Source of the DNA: Okapia johnstoni
Lineage: Eukaryota; Chordata; Mammalia; Artiodactyla; Giraffidae
Direction: 5' to 3'
Assembly: GCA_024291935.2 (NCBI GenBank)
Contig: CM044310.1
Span: 82,706,713-82,770,712, forward strand
DNA: 64,000 nt
Positions 32,225 to 42,029 of this stretch are shown piece after piece. The translations under genes and the position numbers were made by a program. Numbering within the stretch: position 1 is the stretch's first letter; each line of letters begins with the position of its first letter. The notes beneath the pieces are model-generated. The model saw only the letters and a list, made by a program, of their open reading frames with translations. It did no database searches and was not told the DNA's origin.

Positions 32225-32405
32225 ATCCCCTAAGGAGTCTGGCTGGGTATTGGTATAATTGCTTAATTCCTCTGTGCCTCTGTTTCTTCATCTGCAAAAT
32301 GGGAGTAACAAAACTATCCACTTTATGGGATTACATGAGGCTTAAATGGGATGGTGCAGGTAGAGTGAGTACTCTGGAGAGTTCCTGGCCCCAACCATGA
32401 ACTAC
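32225..32405 (+). mobile_element. MIR SINE
   Basis: Sense MIR with attgcttaattcctctgtgc, cttcatctgcaaaatgggag and atgaggcttaaatggg. Confidence 0.75.
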
Positions 32406-32591
32406 ATAGGTAATTGTAAATAAATATGACATCTTATACACAGTTGAGCCTGTTGGTCAAAGCATAGGGTTTAGAGTTTGTTGCACACTCACTGTTTCCT
32501 TAACTGTGTGCTCCCAGGTGTGTCATTTCACCTCTCTGAGCTTTGATTTCTGAAAAATAGGGTTAAGTGAGATTTGAAATAATGAGTGGGA

Positions 32592-32785
32592 GCCTACTAT
32601 AAAGCACAGGGAGCTCAACTTGCCACTCTGTGATAATCTAGATGGGTGGGATGGGGTGGGGTGCGTGGGAGCTCCAAGAGGGAGGGGATATATGTATGCA
32701 CATGGCTGATTCACTTCACTGTACAGCAGAAACTAATACAACATTGTAAAGCAATTATATTCCAATAAAAGAATTTTAAAAAGAC
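32592..32785 (+). mobile_element. L1 3'-terminal fragment, plus strand
   Basis: Sense-strand L1 end: actataaagcacagggagct, tcacttcactgtacagcaga, aacattgtaaagcaattata and a terminal caataaaagaattttaaaaag. It is one of only two plus-strand L1 pieces in the window. Confidence 0.85.
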
Positions 32786-33862
32786 ATTGTGTAGCTAAAA
32801 TACCTAGCAGATAGTGAGCACCCAGTAAACAGGTCCATTGGGTCAAGGACAGCAAAAGCTGCAGCCCTTGTCAGCAGAGAATCAGGTGTTGGTGGGAAGA
32901 GTTCCATTGGAGCATCAGGGACCCCTTTGCCTGTCTTCCCCTAACCTCATTCCCAGGCTAAGAACCCTGACATTGGAAGTTGCCCTCAGGTATCTGTCCC
33001 TCACTGCCCTCTCCCCTTTTCTCTCTTCTGGGGACTGCTTTCTCCCTTTCCAGGTGATTCTGGGTAGGACTGCCAATCAAGGGCCCGCCTTTCTGCCCCA
33101 GGGCAGACCATGTGATTCCAGCCAGCTAAACAGGAAATCTCATCTGCTGGGAAACAGTAATTGGTCCAGAACTGGGCACGGGATTCAGGAAGGGCCAATC
33201 AGAGTTCCTTTGGGGGAAAGGGCTAGTGGTGCTGGGAGAGGAAGGATCTTGTGAAATTAGAAGCTGCAAGTTCAACAAAGACCATCCTCCCCATCACTTG
33301 GAACAAGCCTCCTTGGTATTTTAACTGCCATAGAGGAGAGCAGAACTGAGACCTGGAGAGAGTCACAGGTTCTTAAAGATAGAACCTCTGGATCTAGCCA
33401 TGCCTTAAGATGGCATCAGGCTGCCAGTTAAATAAGCCAATTAGTACTCTTTTGGATTGGATTGGATTCTTTGACTCAGTCCAAAGAGTCCCGATTAGCA
33501 TAGAATCACACTTGGTGCCCCTTCCTCCTCCATCCATACACTAGTCATCCTCCGGGGTCATCTCCCTCCCTAATCTTGCTTCTCTGCATCCTCTGGTCTT
33601 TCACTGTAGTTTAAGATTTTAACCTACTTCTTGCCAATGATCCCTCAAAGTAGGGGATGAGATGAGAGAAAGGAAGACACAGTGGAAGAAGGAAATGGAA
33701 CAGAGGCAGCAATATACCATTTGAGTCAAGGGAGCCTAAGAAATGAGGATCCATCTGTAGCAACTCCATAGATTTCCACAACCCCATGAATTTGTCAAGC
33801 TAACAAGCCACTTTGATACCTACTGTCCTTCACTGGATCCCTGTGGTGGACTCTGCAATTAC
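32786..33862. other. Unassigned intergenic DNA
   Basis: About 1.1 kb without named repeats. A 138-codon frame (32838-33254) shows no domain. A weak hairpin, ggattctttg with caaagagtcc (33464-33491), is present. Confidence 0.35.
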
Positions 33863-33873
33863 CCTGCTTATTT

Positions 33874-34097
33874 ATTTATTTTTAGCTGCACTGGATCTTC
33901 ATCATGGGATGCTGGCTCTTTGCTGCAGTGCACAGGATTCTCTAGTTGTGGTGCACGGCCTCCCTAGTTGCAGTGCTTGGGCTTAGTTGCCCTGTGGCAT
34001 GTGAGATCACAGTTCCCCGACTAGGGATGGAACTTGTGTCCCCTACACTGGAAGGTGAATTCTTTTTTAACCACTGGACTACCAGGGAAGTCCCTAG
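33874..34097 (-). mobile_element. CHR-type SINE with 11-bp target duplication
   Basis: Antisense CHR SINE with the head at the right (accactggactaccagggaa) and a (ttta)n tail at the left. A perfect cctgcttattt duplication flanks it (33863-33873 and 34098-34108). Confidence 0.95.
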
Positions 34098-34108
34098 CCT
34101 GCTTATTT

Positions 34109-34220
34109 TAGAGAGGAGAAAAACCTGACACAGAGAGGGTGAGTGTCTTGTTCAAGGTCACACAGCTAGAAAGTGGCAGAACCAGGAAGAAACTGGGTCT
34201 TCTGGATTTAAACTTCATCC
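34109..34220 (-). mobile_element. MIR SINE fragment
   Basis: Antisense MIR: agagaggagaaaaacctgac and caaggtcacacagctagaaa. It begins right at the SINE duplication, so the CHR SINE probably inserted at the MIR edge. Confidence 0.75.
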
Positions 34221-35190
34221 TTACAAAATTGTGGACCATCAGAAAGGAAAGGCTTCCAAATATGTAGATAAGAGAGACTGAGATGCAGATAAGAAAGAGA
34301 CTGGGTGGATGTCTGCCTAGTAGAGTGGTGATTTATGTGATGCATGGAACAGGTGTGAACGTGTACGTGTGTGTGGACACAGACACATACACACAGGCAA
34401 CAGCCCCTCTCATTCACGTGCTCAGAGAGTGACTAAAACCATTCAGGGTGGTGGTGATGAAGCAGAGCCACTTCCAGGAGCATAAACAACAGATCTTTAA
34501 GACAATATTTCAAACAATGAAATAGTGCTGGTTAGCTTCCTATGCAAAGCCCAGTCTCCTTCCTTTCCTGGAGGCACAGACCTTCTTCCCAGAGCCTCCA
34601 TGCTCACGCCCAGCCTGGTCTCCTGAGCACTGCCCATATCTCTCAATAAAGCATGTCTGCCACTATTTCCTGATTCATCAGTTTTAGACATTATCTATCG
34701 ACTTTCTGCTATGATGGATGAGGACTGCGCTCACAGGAGGACCACGCTCACACTCATGCTGCTTCCACTCACACAGCATCCCGGCGTTAATTTCTAGCGC
34801 TTCCATTGCTTACCTTCCTAACTTTGAGGACACTACCTCCTCTTCTGTTTCTTGGATCTGCAGGGCTGGCTGGCTGCCCCTCCTGTAGCTCCCAAGCCCC
34901 TCTTAGTCAGAGGAGGCTCTCCAGGACCCGGTCTTGCCTGCAGCTCCACGGGCCCCTTCCAAGGTCCAATCACGTGTCTCTGGGGACCAGCGATCACAGC
35001 TGACCTGGGATCCTGGGCCTCATGTTCTTCCCATCACTCTGTCCTTCCTCTTGTGTTCTGTCCCCCATCCCAGGCTCTGCAAGAGTCCCCTAAGAGGGGG
35101 TGGACATCACCGTGACCAGAAGTCCCTCCTTTAGACATTCAGCTTCTTGGGGTCCTATGGCCAGATGGTCTCTGAGGTCATCTCTTCATC
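34221..35190. other. Repeat-poor unique block
   Basis: No transposon named except a TG/AC-rich patch near 34355-34400. Overlapping frames at 34806-35134 have no domain. Confidence 0.35.
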
Positions 35191-35286
35191 TTTCCCAATC
35201 AGCATTTTGAAACAGAAACGAAGATCTCCAGGGGGCTTTCACTTATGAAATTATCTGGCTTTATTATGTCATGAGAAAAAGAGAGA
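35191..35286 (+). repeat. Left arm of a ~95-bp inverted repeat
   Basis: This arm matches the reverse complement of 36100-36194 at about 88-90% by eye over ~95 positions. Most differences are transitions. The two best blocks are 35242-35261 (cttatgaaattatctggctt, exact) and 35263-35285 (exact, 23 bases). It is not a SINE, LTR or LINE end that I know. Confidence 0.88.
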
Positions 35287-36099
35287 ATCCAAACACACCG
35301 CAGACCGCCAGGCGTTTGACAAGTGTCAGCAGCCAGAGCCAGGGTTGGTGATTGGGGAGCCCCCCTCCTCTACCTTTAGAATCTGAACAATGGGGCCTTT
35401 TGTGGGGGTTGTCGCTTCTGCTGGGCCCTTCTGAGTCACTGCATATTTTTATGTGTTCAGTAATATACAGTGTGAGTCATTCTCCAGCTTGGGGGTATTT
35501 TGGGACTTGTGCTGTTTTACTTACAATTGCAGGAAAAAAATCAAATATTACGGAGGTGATAAAAAATACAGAAAATTCATATGACCCAGCTCGGTGTGTG
35601 CACAATGCCAGGTCTGGGAAGGGAGCTAGCTGCGCCTGAGGTCATTGTGAAGGGTTTTTGAGGATGCAGGGTGGGGAGTGCGGGGGAAGTTGAATGTCAA
35701 GCATGACCCCTTTTTGCTGAAGTTGAAGAAGTTGAAGAAGAGGGCAAAAATTACGTCCCTAAGAAACTTTCTGATGCCGAAGGCAGAATGTGCTGTCCTC
35801 TGGATCCCAGTCCTGAGTGTCGGGGAGGAAAGCAGTGGTTCCTCCCTCAAAGAGAGGTGTGCCTTCTGGTCTTTAGGCTGGGTGTGCTGGTGGGAGAGGT
35901 TGGATGGAAGTGGGGATGGAGGAAACGGTGCTGCAGTTCTGCTTCCTCCAATGGTCCGAGGCTTCGGTCTGCGGTGCTCTGACACAGCTCTTCTTGAGAT
36001 GCTGGGGGCGCAAGTGGCTGGCTCCAGCGGGGGAAGGGCTGAAGCTGGTCCTTTTGCTTTGATAAGATTCATGAGGACAGGAAGGAACGCCAAGCAGCC
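35287..36099. other. 813-bp spacer between inverted arms
   Basis: Unique-looking sequence with no named transposon. It includes an AT-rich segment (35520-35590), a short gttgaagaa tandem near 35718-35745 and a GC-richer right half. Frames of 147 and 162 codons on opposite strands (35678-36121 and 35626-36114) overlap each other and extend into an arm. Neither shows a domain, so I do not call a gene. Confidence 0.4.
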
Positions 36100-36194
36100 C
36101 TCTCTTTTTCTCATGACATAATGAAGCCAGATAATTTCATAAGAGAAAGCCTCCTGGAGACCTTCATTTTTGTTTCCAAGTGCTGATGGAGAAA
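36100..36194 (-). repeat. Right arm of the inverted repeat
   Basis: Inverted partner of 35191-35286. Outer ends are tgctgat here (36181-36187) and atcagca on the left arm (35198-35204). The inner ends stop matching at 36100 apart from a gapped ggcgtt similarity. The arms could be terminal inverted repeats of an unknown DNA element or a duplicated and inverted conserved segment. Confidence 0.88.
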
Positions 36195-36539
36195 CTAAGT
36201 CCTAGTGGGAGAGGCTCCTGGGAGGGTGTTATGTAGACCAGTGCCTAAAACAGGGATGAGCGTCACCTCCTCTCTCCTGAATGTCCCCCTCTGTTGCCAT
36301 GCTGCCTCCGATGTCACTGACCTTGGGTCACCACTCTGTGGACCTCAGTCTCCCCATCTGTAGCCTCAGGCTAGATTTGGAAAGGCTGACCCAGCCTGGA
36401 TGCTTTGCTTCTCTGATGGGTGTCTATTTATCAGGCTCTGGGCCACCAAGTTAGGGGGCCCCTTGTCTCTCTGGGAGCCCAAGTCTGCAGGGCACTAGGG
36501 GTCGGTCCTAGGGGGTGAGGCGTGGCCCAGGTACTAGGG
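36195..36539. other. Unassigned unique DNA
   Basis: GC-moderate sequence, including a short MIR-like patch (ggtcaccactctgtggacctc ... ccccatctgtag, 36328-36365). Nothing gene-like. Confidence 0.35.
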
Positions 36540-36810
36540 GTTCCAGCATTAATTGCATTCCGAGCACATGCCTACCTCTTGGAGCTGCGGGGCCTGTCTC
36601 TTTCTATTAGTTTAACAAGCCCTGGTATTAATGAGATTGCTCTATAATTGAACCTTTTCACGGGTCCCTCGGTAATGAAATTATGCTAATTTGCATTCAG
36701 CACCACCAGGCATCCATCACGCGGGATCAGCCGGGAGCCGCCGGTGAGGCGGCGTGAATGCACCGCTAATTATCACCGAAATGAACAAACCCAGCAGTAT
36801 TATTATTTCA
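36540..36810. promoter_or_regulatory. Homeodomain/POU-rich candidate conserved enhancer
   Basis: Dense developmental transcription-factor-like motifs without any repeat: attaattgcatt (36548-36559), gtattaatgag, tctataattgaac, ggtaatgaaatta, an overlapping pair of octamer-like sites ATGCTAATTTGCAT (36683-36696, containing a perfect ATTTGCAT), and ccgctaattatcacc. Isolated CpGs remain in an AT-rich context. This composition is typical of ultraconserved-type vertebrate enhancers near developmental regulators. That reading is inference until aligned. Confidence 0.55.
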
Positions 36811-37010
36811 TCTTCTGCCCCTTCCCTTCCTCACTACCCGCCTCCCCCGCCCCATCCATATTTTTGTCTTTTCATCCACGTGACTGCCCGGGCCGAGGTG
36901 GGGAGGGGGCGGGGGCCCCGGGGAGGATGCCGCGTCTCCACTGTGTGGCAGCACGGGCCCGGGAACCGCCGGCTGGAGCCGCTGCCTGTGTGCTGGGCGC
37001 GCCCCTGTGT
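36811..37010. promoter_or_regulatory. GC/CpG-rich segment beside the POU element
   Basis: Pyrimidine-rich then G-rich sequence (gaggtggggagggggcgggg) with many CpGs (ggaaccgccggctggagccg, gggcgcgcccc). It is a small CpG-island-like patch that could be a promoter or an enhancer core. No TATA box or credible first exon is visible. Overlapping frames of 116-165 codons here reflect composition. Confidence 0.4.
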
Positions 37011-37555
37011 CTGCGTGTGTGTGTATGCACGTGCGTGGGAGAGCACGCTGTTTCTCAGCACACGTGCGACGTGTGCTGGTGTCGCAGTGTGTAAACACCT
37101 GTGCTCGTGCGGCAGAATGGGTGTGAACCTGTGGGTGTGTGTCTGTGCTGTCTCTGCGGGTCTGTCTGCTTATGTGGGAGTGCACGTGCCTGTGTGTGAT
37201 CGTGGTATCTGTGTGAGTCTCCTGGCCGCGGTGGACAGTGTGTGTCTCTGATATGTGCATGTCTTTGTATGTGGGTGTACATATCCGAGCAGGAACCGCA
37301 ACAGCTATCTTTGCCTGGGTCGCTGTGTGTGAGCCTGTGGTGTATATGTTTGTGCGTGGGGCCAGGTGTATCAGAGTGTCTGATAGGTGTATGTCTGGGT
37401 TGCCTGGTGTGGTGTATGTCTAGTGTGGCCTGTGTCAGTGTGAATAGTACTGCCATTGTGCATCTCTGTCCCTGTGTCATGTGTGAATTTCTGGGACTGT
37501 CTAGATGTGTGTGAACATGTACAGATATGTGCATATATATGTCTGACCACGTGCC
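37011..37555. repeat. TG-rich degenerate tandem array (~545 bp)
   Basis: Strand-biased array of tgtgtg-type words mixed with ctgtgt, gtctg and catgtg at irregular spacing: more complex than a (TG)n microsatellite. It keeps CpGs in its left half (tgcacgtgcgtggg, cgtgcggcag) and becomes AT-richer at the right (tgcatatatatgtc). It produces long artificial frames on both strands (for example 188 codons at 37055-37621). Confidence 0.75.
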
Positions 37556-37754
37556 TATAAACATCCGGCTTTGCTGGGAAACCCAGTGGCCTGGGAATGG
37601 TAGCTGGCTGGAAGATGCCACACCCAGGGTGGGTTGAAATGAAGCTACAGGTGAACCATGATGAGGAACCCTTGTCCCATTTGCTGGCCCCCATGGGATC
37701 CTCCTGGGCTCCAGTTTTCCCAGCTGCGAGATGGGAGTGGGAGAGACATTTAGC

Positions 37755-38040
37755 TATTTTTTGAATGAGTGCTAAATTTTTTCAGATGCTTTTGATGAAT
37801 CTATTATGATGATCCAATGATTTTTCTCCTTTGTTACTGTGATAAGTTATATTGTTTGCCTTTCAAATATTAAATCGGTCCTGCATATAAAGATAAATTA
37901 TACTTTGTTGCCATGATGTATTATCTTTTTACATATTGCTGGATTCTATTTGCTAATATTTTGTGAATTATTTTAATGTAGAAGAATGAGAATGTACACA
38001 TTGCACACTTCTATTGTAACATCTGAGTCTGGGTTTTTTT
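37755..38040 (-). mobile_element. L1 ORF2 fragment
   Basis: Antisense ORF2-like text: agatgcttttgatgaatcta, aaatcggtcctgcatataaa, ttgctaatattttgtgaatt. It stops where the 3' end of another L1 begins, so two L1 pieces abut. Confidence 0.75.
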
Positions 38041-38044
38041 TGTG

Positions 38045-38204
38045 GTATCTTACTGTTTTTATTGTGTTAAAATGCACGTAGCATAAAATTCACCATTTTA
38101 AATTTTAAAGTGTATAATTCAGTGGCATTGAGTACATACAAAATGTCCTGTGGCCATTACTACTATGGAGTTTCAGAACATTTCATCGTCCTCGAGAAAA
38201 CCTA
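38045..38204 (-). mobile_element. L1 3'-UTR (start of a long antisense L1)
   Basis: ttactgtttttattgtgtta, aattcaccattttaaatttt and tccgagaaaacc-like text mark the L1 3' end. The element resumes after BovB and SINE insertions at 38816. Confidence 0.85.
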
Positions 38205-38212
38205 TATACATT

Positions 38213-38607
38213 CAGTTCAATTCAGTTGCTCAGTCATGTCCAACTCTTTGTGACCCTATGGACTGCAGCACGCCAGGCTTCCCTGCCTGTCACCAACTCC
38301 CGGAGCTTGCTCAAACTCACCTCCATTGAGTCAGTGATGTCATCCAACCATCTCATCCTCTGTCGTCCCCTTCTCCTCCTGCCTTCAATCTTTCCCAGCA
38401 TTAGGGTCTTTTCCAATGAGTCAGTTCTTTGCATCAGGTGGCCAAAGTATTGGAGTTTCAGCTTCAGCGTCAGTCCTGCCAATGAATATTCAGGACTGAT
38501 TTCCTTTAGGATTGACTGGTTTGATCTCCTTGCAGTCCAAGTGACTCTCAAGAGTCTTCTCCAACACCAAAGTTCAAAAGCATCAATTCTTCAGTGCTCA
38601 GCTTTCT
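38213..38607 (-). mobile_element. BovB LINE in L1 with 8-bp target duplication
   Basis: A 395-bp BovB 3' piece (ttcagttcaattcagttgct at the left). tatacatt occurs at both borders (38205-38212 and 38608-38615), and the repeated bases match the L1 order. They are therefore a true target duplication. The 105-codon minus-strand frame (38234-38551) is its coding remnant. Confidence 0.93.
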
Positions 38608-38619
38608 TATACATTAAGC

Positions 38620-38815
38620 ATCCAGTAAAGAACCCACCCGCAAATGCGGAAGATGTTAAGAGACCCGGGTTATATCCCTGGGTGGGGAAGATCCCCTGGA
38701 GAAGGAAATGGCAACCCACTCCAGTATTCTTGCCTGGAAGATTTCATGGAAAGAGGAGCCTAACAGGCTACAGTCCATGGGTTTGCAAAGAGTTGGACAC
38801 GACTGAAGCAACTTA
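38620..38815 (+). mobile_element. Bov-tA SINE adjacent to BovB
   Basis: 5'-shortened sense copy (agtaaagaacccacccgcaa ... gagttggacacgactgaag). It lies a few bases right of the BovB in the same L1 target, in the opposite orientation. Confidence 0.92.
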
Positions 38816-40440
38816 ACACCCCACTCCCTCCTGCTCCCTGGCCCTCACGACTGGTAATGTTTTGTGTCTCTGTGGATTTGTTTATTCTGGATATTTCATA
38901 TGAATGAATTATACAGTAAAAGTTTGTGTGTGTGTGGGGGGCAGGTTTCTCTCACTTAACGTAATGTTTTCAAAGTTCATCTAAGTTGTTTTTTTGTGTG
39001 TGTTGGGCTTCTCTCACTTGGCATAATGTTTTCAAAATTCATCTAAATTGTAGTGTGTACTTCATTTTTCTTGGCTAAATAATATCTCATTGTATGGATA
39101 TACTATATTTGGTTTATGCACCCATTAGCTTATAGACATTTGGCTATTTCTACCTTTAGGCTATCACAAATAGTGCTGCCATGAACATTTGTGGATGAGC
39201 TTTTGTTTGAACGTTCATTTTCAGTTCTTTTAAGCACATACTTAGGAATGGAAATTATGGGTCATATGGTTTAATAATATGTTTAACTTACTGAGGAACT
39301 GCCACACTGATTTCCAAGGTGATTCCATCATTTTATATTCCCACCAGCAGTGTATGAAGATGCCGGATCATCACCATCACTTGTTGTTTTTCAGCTTCCT
39401 TTGTTGCTGTTGTTAATTATAACCAAGCTAGTGGGTGTGAAGTATTATTTTATTGTGACTTTGACTTGAGCTTCCTTGATGACTAATGACATTGAGCTTC
39501 ATTTTATGTGCTTATTGGTAATTTATATATCTTCTTTAGAAAAATATCTATTCAAGTCTTTTGCCCACACTTGAATTGGATTGTTTACCTTTTGGTCAGT
39601 GAGTTACAAGATAATACTTACTGGATTACCAAACCCTTATCAGATATGTGATTTATAAATATTTTCTTCCATTTTGTAGTTTTTTTAAAATTCTTTTGAT
39701 GGTGTTCTTTGATGGATAAAATTTTCTCGTATTTTTGTGGACTCTTTTGCATTTTCTACCTGCAAATAGAGATAGTTTTATGTCTTCTTTCCAATTTTAA
39801 ATGCTATCTTGCCTAGTTACTCTGGCTGGAACTATTTCAATGTTGAATAGAAATACTGAACGCAGAATCCTTGTCTTGTTTGTTAGTGGGAAAGCTTTCA
39901 GACTTTCACCATTGATTATGACGTTGGTTGTGGGTTTTTCATAAATGGTCTTTATCATGTTGAGGGAGTTCCCTCCTCCCTAGTTTGTATCATTAAAGGG
40001 TGTGGGCTTATGTCAATTTTTTTTTCTGCATCAATTGGAATGATTATGAATATCTTTTCTTTCATTCTATTAATGTGATGTATTATATCATTTTTTGAAG
40101 GTTGAACCACCTTTGCATTTCTGTGTTAAATTTCACATGGTTATGGTACATAATCCTTTAAATATGTTGCTAGGTTTGGTTTGCTAGTATTTTGGTGAGG
40201 ATTTTCATATTTGTATTTATAAGTTGTATTAGTCAGCTGTTTTCTTGTATTGTTTTTGATTGGCTTTGGTATTAGGGTCATGCTGACCTCATAAAATGCA
40301 TTCAGAAATGTTTCTTCTTCTTCAAATTTTTGGAAGAGTTTGAGAAGATTGGTATTAATTCTTCTCTAAATGTTTGGTATAATTCACCAGTGAGTCCATC
40401 TGGTCCTGGACTTTTCTTTGTTGGGAAGTTTTGATTACTG
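38816..40440 (-). mobile_element. L1 3'-UTR and ORF2, antisense
   Basis: Continues the L1 from its 3'-UTR (ctggtaatgttttgtgtctc, gctgccatgaacatttgtgg) into ORF2 (agagatagttttatgtcttc, ttgaatagaaatactgaac, ccatctggtcctggactttt). An internal near-duplicate of gttttcaaagttcatctaa occurs at 38967 and 39029. Confidence 0.88.
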
Positions 40441-40454
40441 ATTAACTCTCTTTG

Positions 40455-40690
40455 CGGGTATAACTCAGACATATTGTGGGCTCAGTTCCAAATCACCATA
40501 ATAAAGTGAATATCACTATAAAGTGAGTCACACAATTTTTTTTTTTTGGTTTCTCAATACATTTAAAAGTTGTGTTTACATTATATCGTAGTTTATTAAG
40601 TATATAATAGCACTATTGTATACAATGTACATACTTTAAATAAAAATACTTTATTGCTGAAAAATATTAACCATCATCTGACAGTGCCAA
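40455..40690. mobile_element. DNA-transposon fossil inside L1
   Basis: Segment with cataataaagtgaatatcac and ataaagtgagtcacacaatt, then a T-run and tacatactttaaataaaaat, which resembles a non-autonomous mammalian DNA transposon (Tigger- or hAT-like). Family not certain. It interrupts ORF2-type L1 sequence on both sides. Confidence 0.6.
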
Positions 40691-40739
40691 AACCTTCAAT
40701 TTGTAAAAACCCAAATATTTGCAAAAAGTTTGTGAATTT

Positions 40740-41700
40740 TGTTTATCTCTTCAAAGAACCAACTTTTGATTTTTTTGATTCTTTATTTTTCTAGTTTTGA
40801 TTCTGCTTAACTGACTCTAATATTTATCATTTCCTTCCTTTTGCTAGCTTTGGGTTTATTTTCCTCTTCTTTTTCTACTTCTTGAATGTGTCAGGTTAAG
40901 TTTTTGATTTGAGATCTTTCTTCTTTTTAAATGTAGGCATCTAAAGCTACAGTTTTTCCTTGGCACTGCCTTTGCTGCATCCCATAACTTTTTGTATTTT
41001 GTGTTTTCATTTTTTGTTTCAAAATATTTTCTAATCTCCCTTGCAATTTCTTCTTTCATCCGTTAGTTATTTAAGAGTGTGTTGTTTAATTTTAAGATGT
41101 CTGCATTTTCCACTTTTCCTCAATTATTTATTTGTTATTTTATTACATGTGACCAAAGAAGTTACTTTGTATGATTTAAAACTTTTAAAATATATTGAGA
41201 CTGCTTTTGTGGCTGCACATATGGTCTATACTGGAGGATGTTTTGCATACACTTTAAAAGATGTGTATTCTGTTGTTGCTGGATGCAGTGTTCTGTATGC
41301 TTCTTAAAGATTGAGTTGGCTATTAGTGTTGTTCAAATCTACTTTCTTATCAATCTTCCATCTAGTTGTTCTACCTATTATTGAATGTTTGGTATTGAAG
41401 TTTCCAACTATTATTGTGGAACTGTCTATTTCTCTCTTCAATTTTGTCAGTTTTGTCTTCACATATTTTAGGACTCTGTTGTTAAGCATATATATGTATA
41501 TAATTGCTATATATAATAGCTTCTTGATGGATTGACTCTTTTATCAATGTGTAAGTTCCTTCTTCGTCTCTTGGAAAATTTGTTGTCTTAAAGCCCACTT
41601 TGTCTGTTATTAGTTAGGCTGCCTCAGTTCTCTTTTGATTATTTTCATGCATAATTTTTCCTGCATCCTTTCACTTTTAACCTATTTGTGCTTTTGGATA
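40740..41700 (-). mobile_element. L1 ORF2 fragment, antisense
   Basis: tcaaagaaccaacttttgat, ctacagtttttccttggcac, atggtctatactggaggatg and ctgcctcagttctcttttg are ORF2 reverse-transcriptase region blocks in antisense. Frames of 61-88 codons are repeat-derived. Confidence 0.85.
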
Positions 41701-41704
41701 TAAA

Positions 41705-42025
41705 GTGAATTTTTAATATAAATAGGATGGATAAAAAACAAAGTTCTATTGTATAGCACAGGGAACTATATATATATAGTTCTATATATAGTATATATAT
41801 ATAGTTATAGTTATAGTTATATAGTTATAGTTATATATACATATAACTATATATATATCCGTATCCATATATATATATATATATATATATATATCTTGTG
41901 ATAAACCATAATGGAAAATAATATGAAAAGATATACATGTATATATTTATATATGAGTCACTTCACTGTACAACAGCAATTAACACAACATTCTAAATCA
42001 ACTATACTTCAATAAAAAATATACC
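41705..42025 (+). mobile_element. L1 3'-terminal fragment, plus strand, expanded by (TA)n
   Basis: Sense L1 end: ttctattgtatagcacaggg, then a TA-rich tract, then cttgtgataaaccataatgg and gagtcacttcactgtacaac, ending aacattctaaatcaactata / cttcaataaaaaa. The normal tail is lengthened by the microsatellite at 41768-41894. Confidence 0.88.
41768..41894. repeat. (TA)n and (TATAGT)n microsatellite
   Basis: About 125 bp of tatata runs mixed with tatagt repeats and one cgtatcca interruption. It is likely polymorphic and able to form hairpins. It lies in an L1 3'-UTR. Confidence 0.93.
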
Positions 42026-42029
42026 TACT

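Noticed and set aside
33464..33491. ggattctttg / caaagagtcc inverted repeat
   Set aside because: Has a mismatch and a short stem beside a ggatt repeat; within chance expectation.
35626..36121. 147- and 162-codon frames on opposite strands between the inverted arms, considered as a transposase
   Set aside because: No DDE/D or zinc-finger pattern visible and the two frames mirror each other; I cannot support a transposase.
36744..37694. Several overlapping frames of 107-188 codons
   Set aside because: They follow the GC-rich and TG-rich low-complexity sequence and give repetitive Cys/Val or His/Thr translations.
41768..41894. TA-rich tract considered as a replication origin or attachment site
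   Set aside because: It is a microsatellite within an L1 3'-UTR; nothing supports an origin function.
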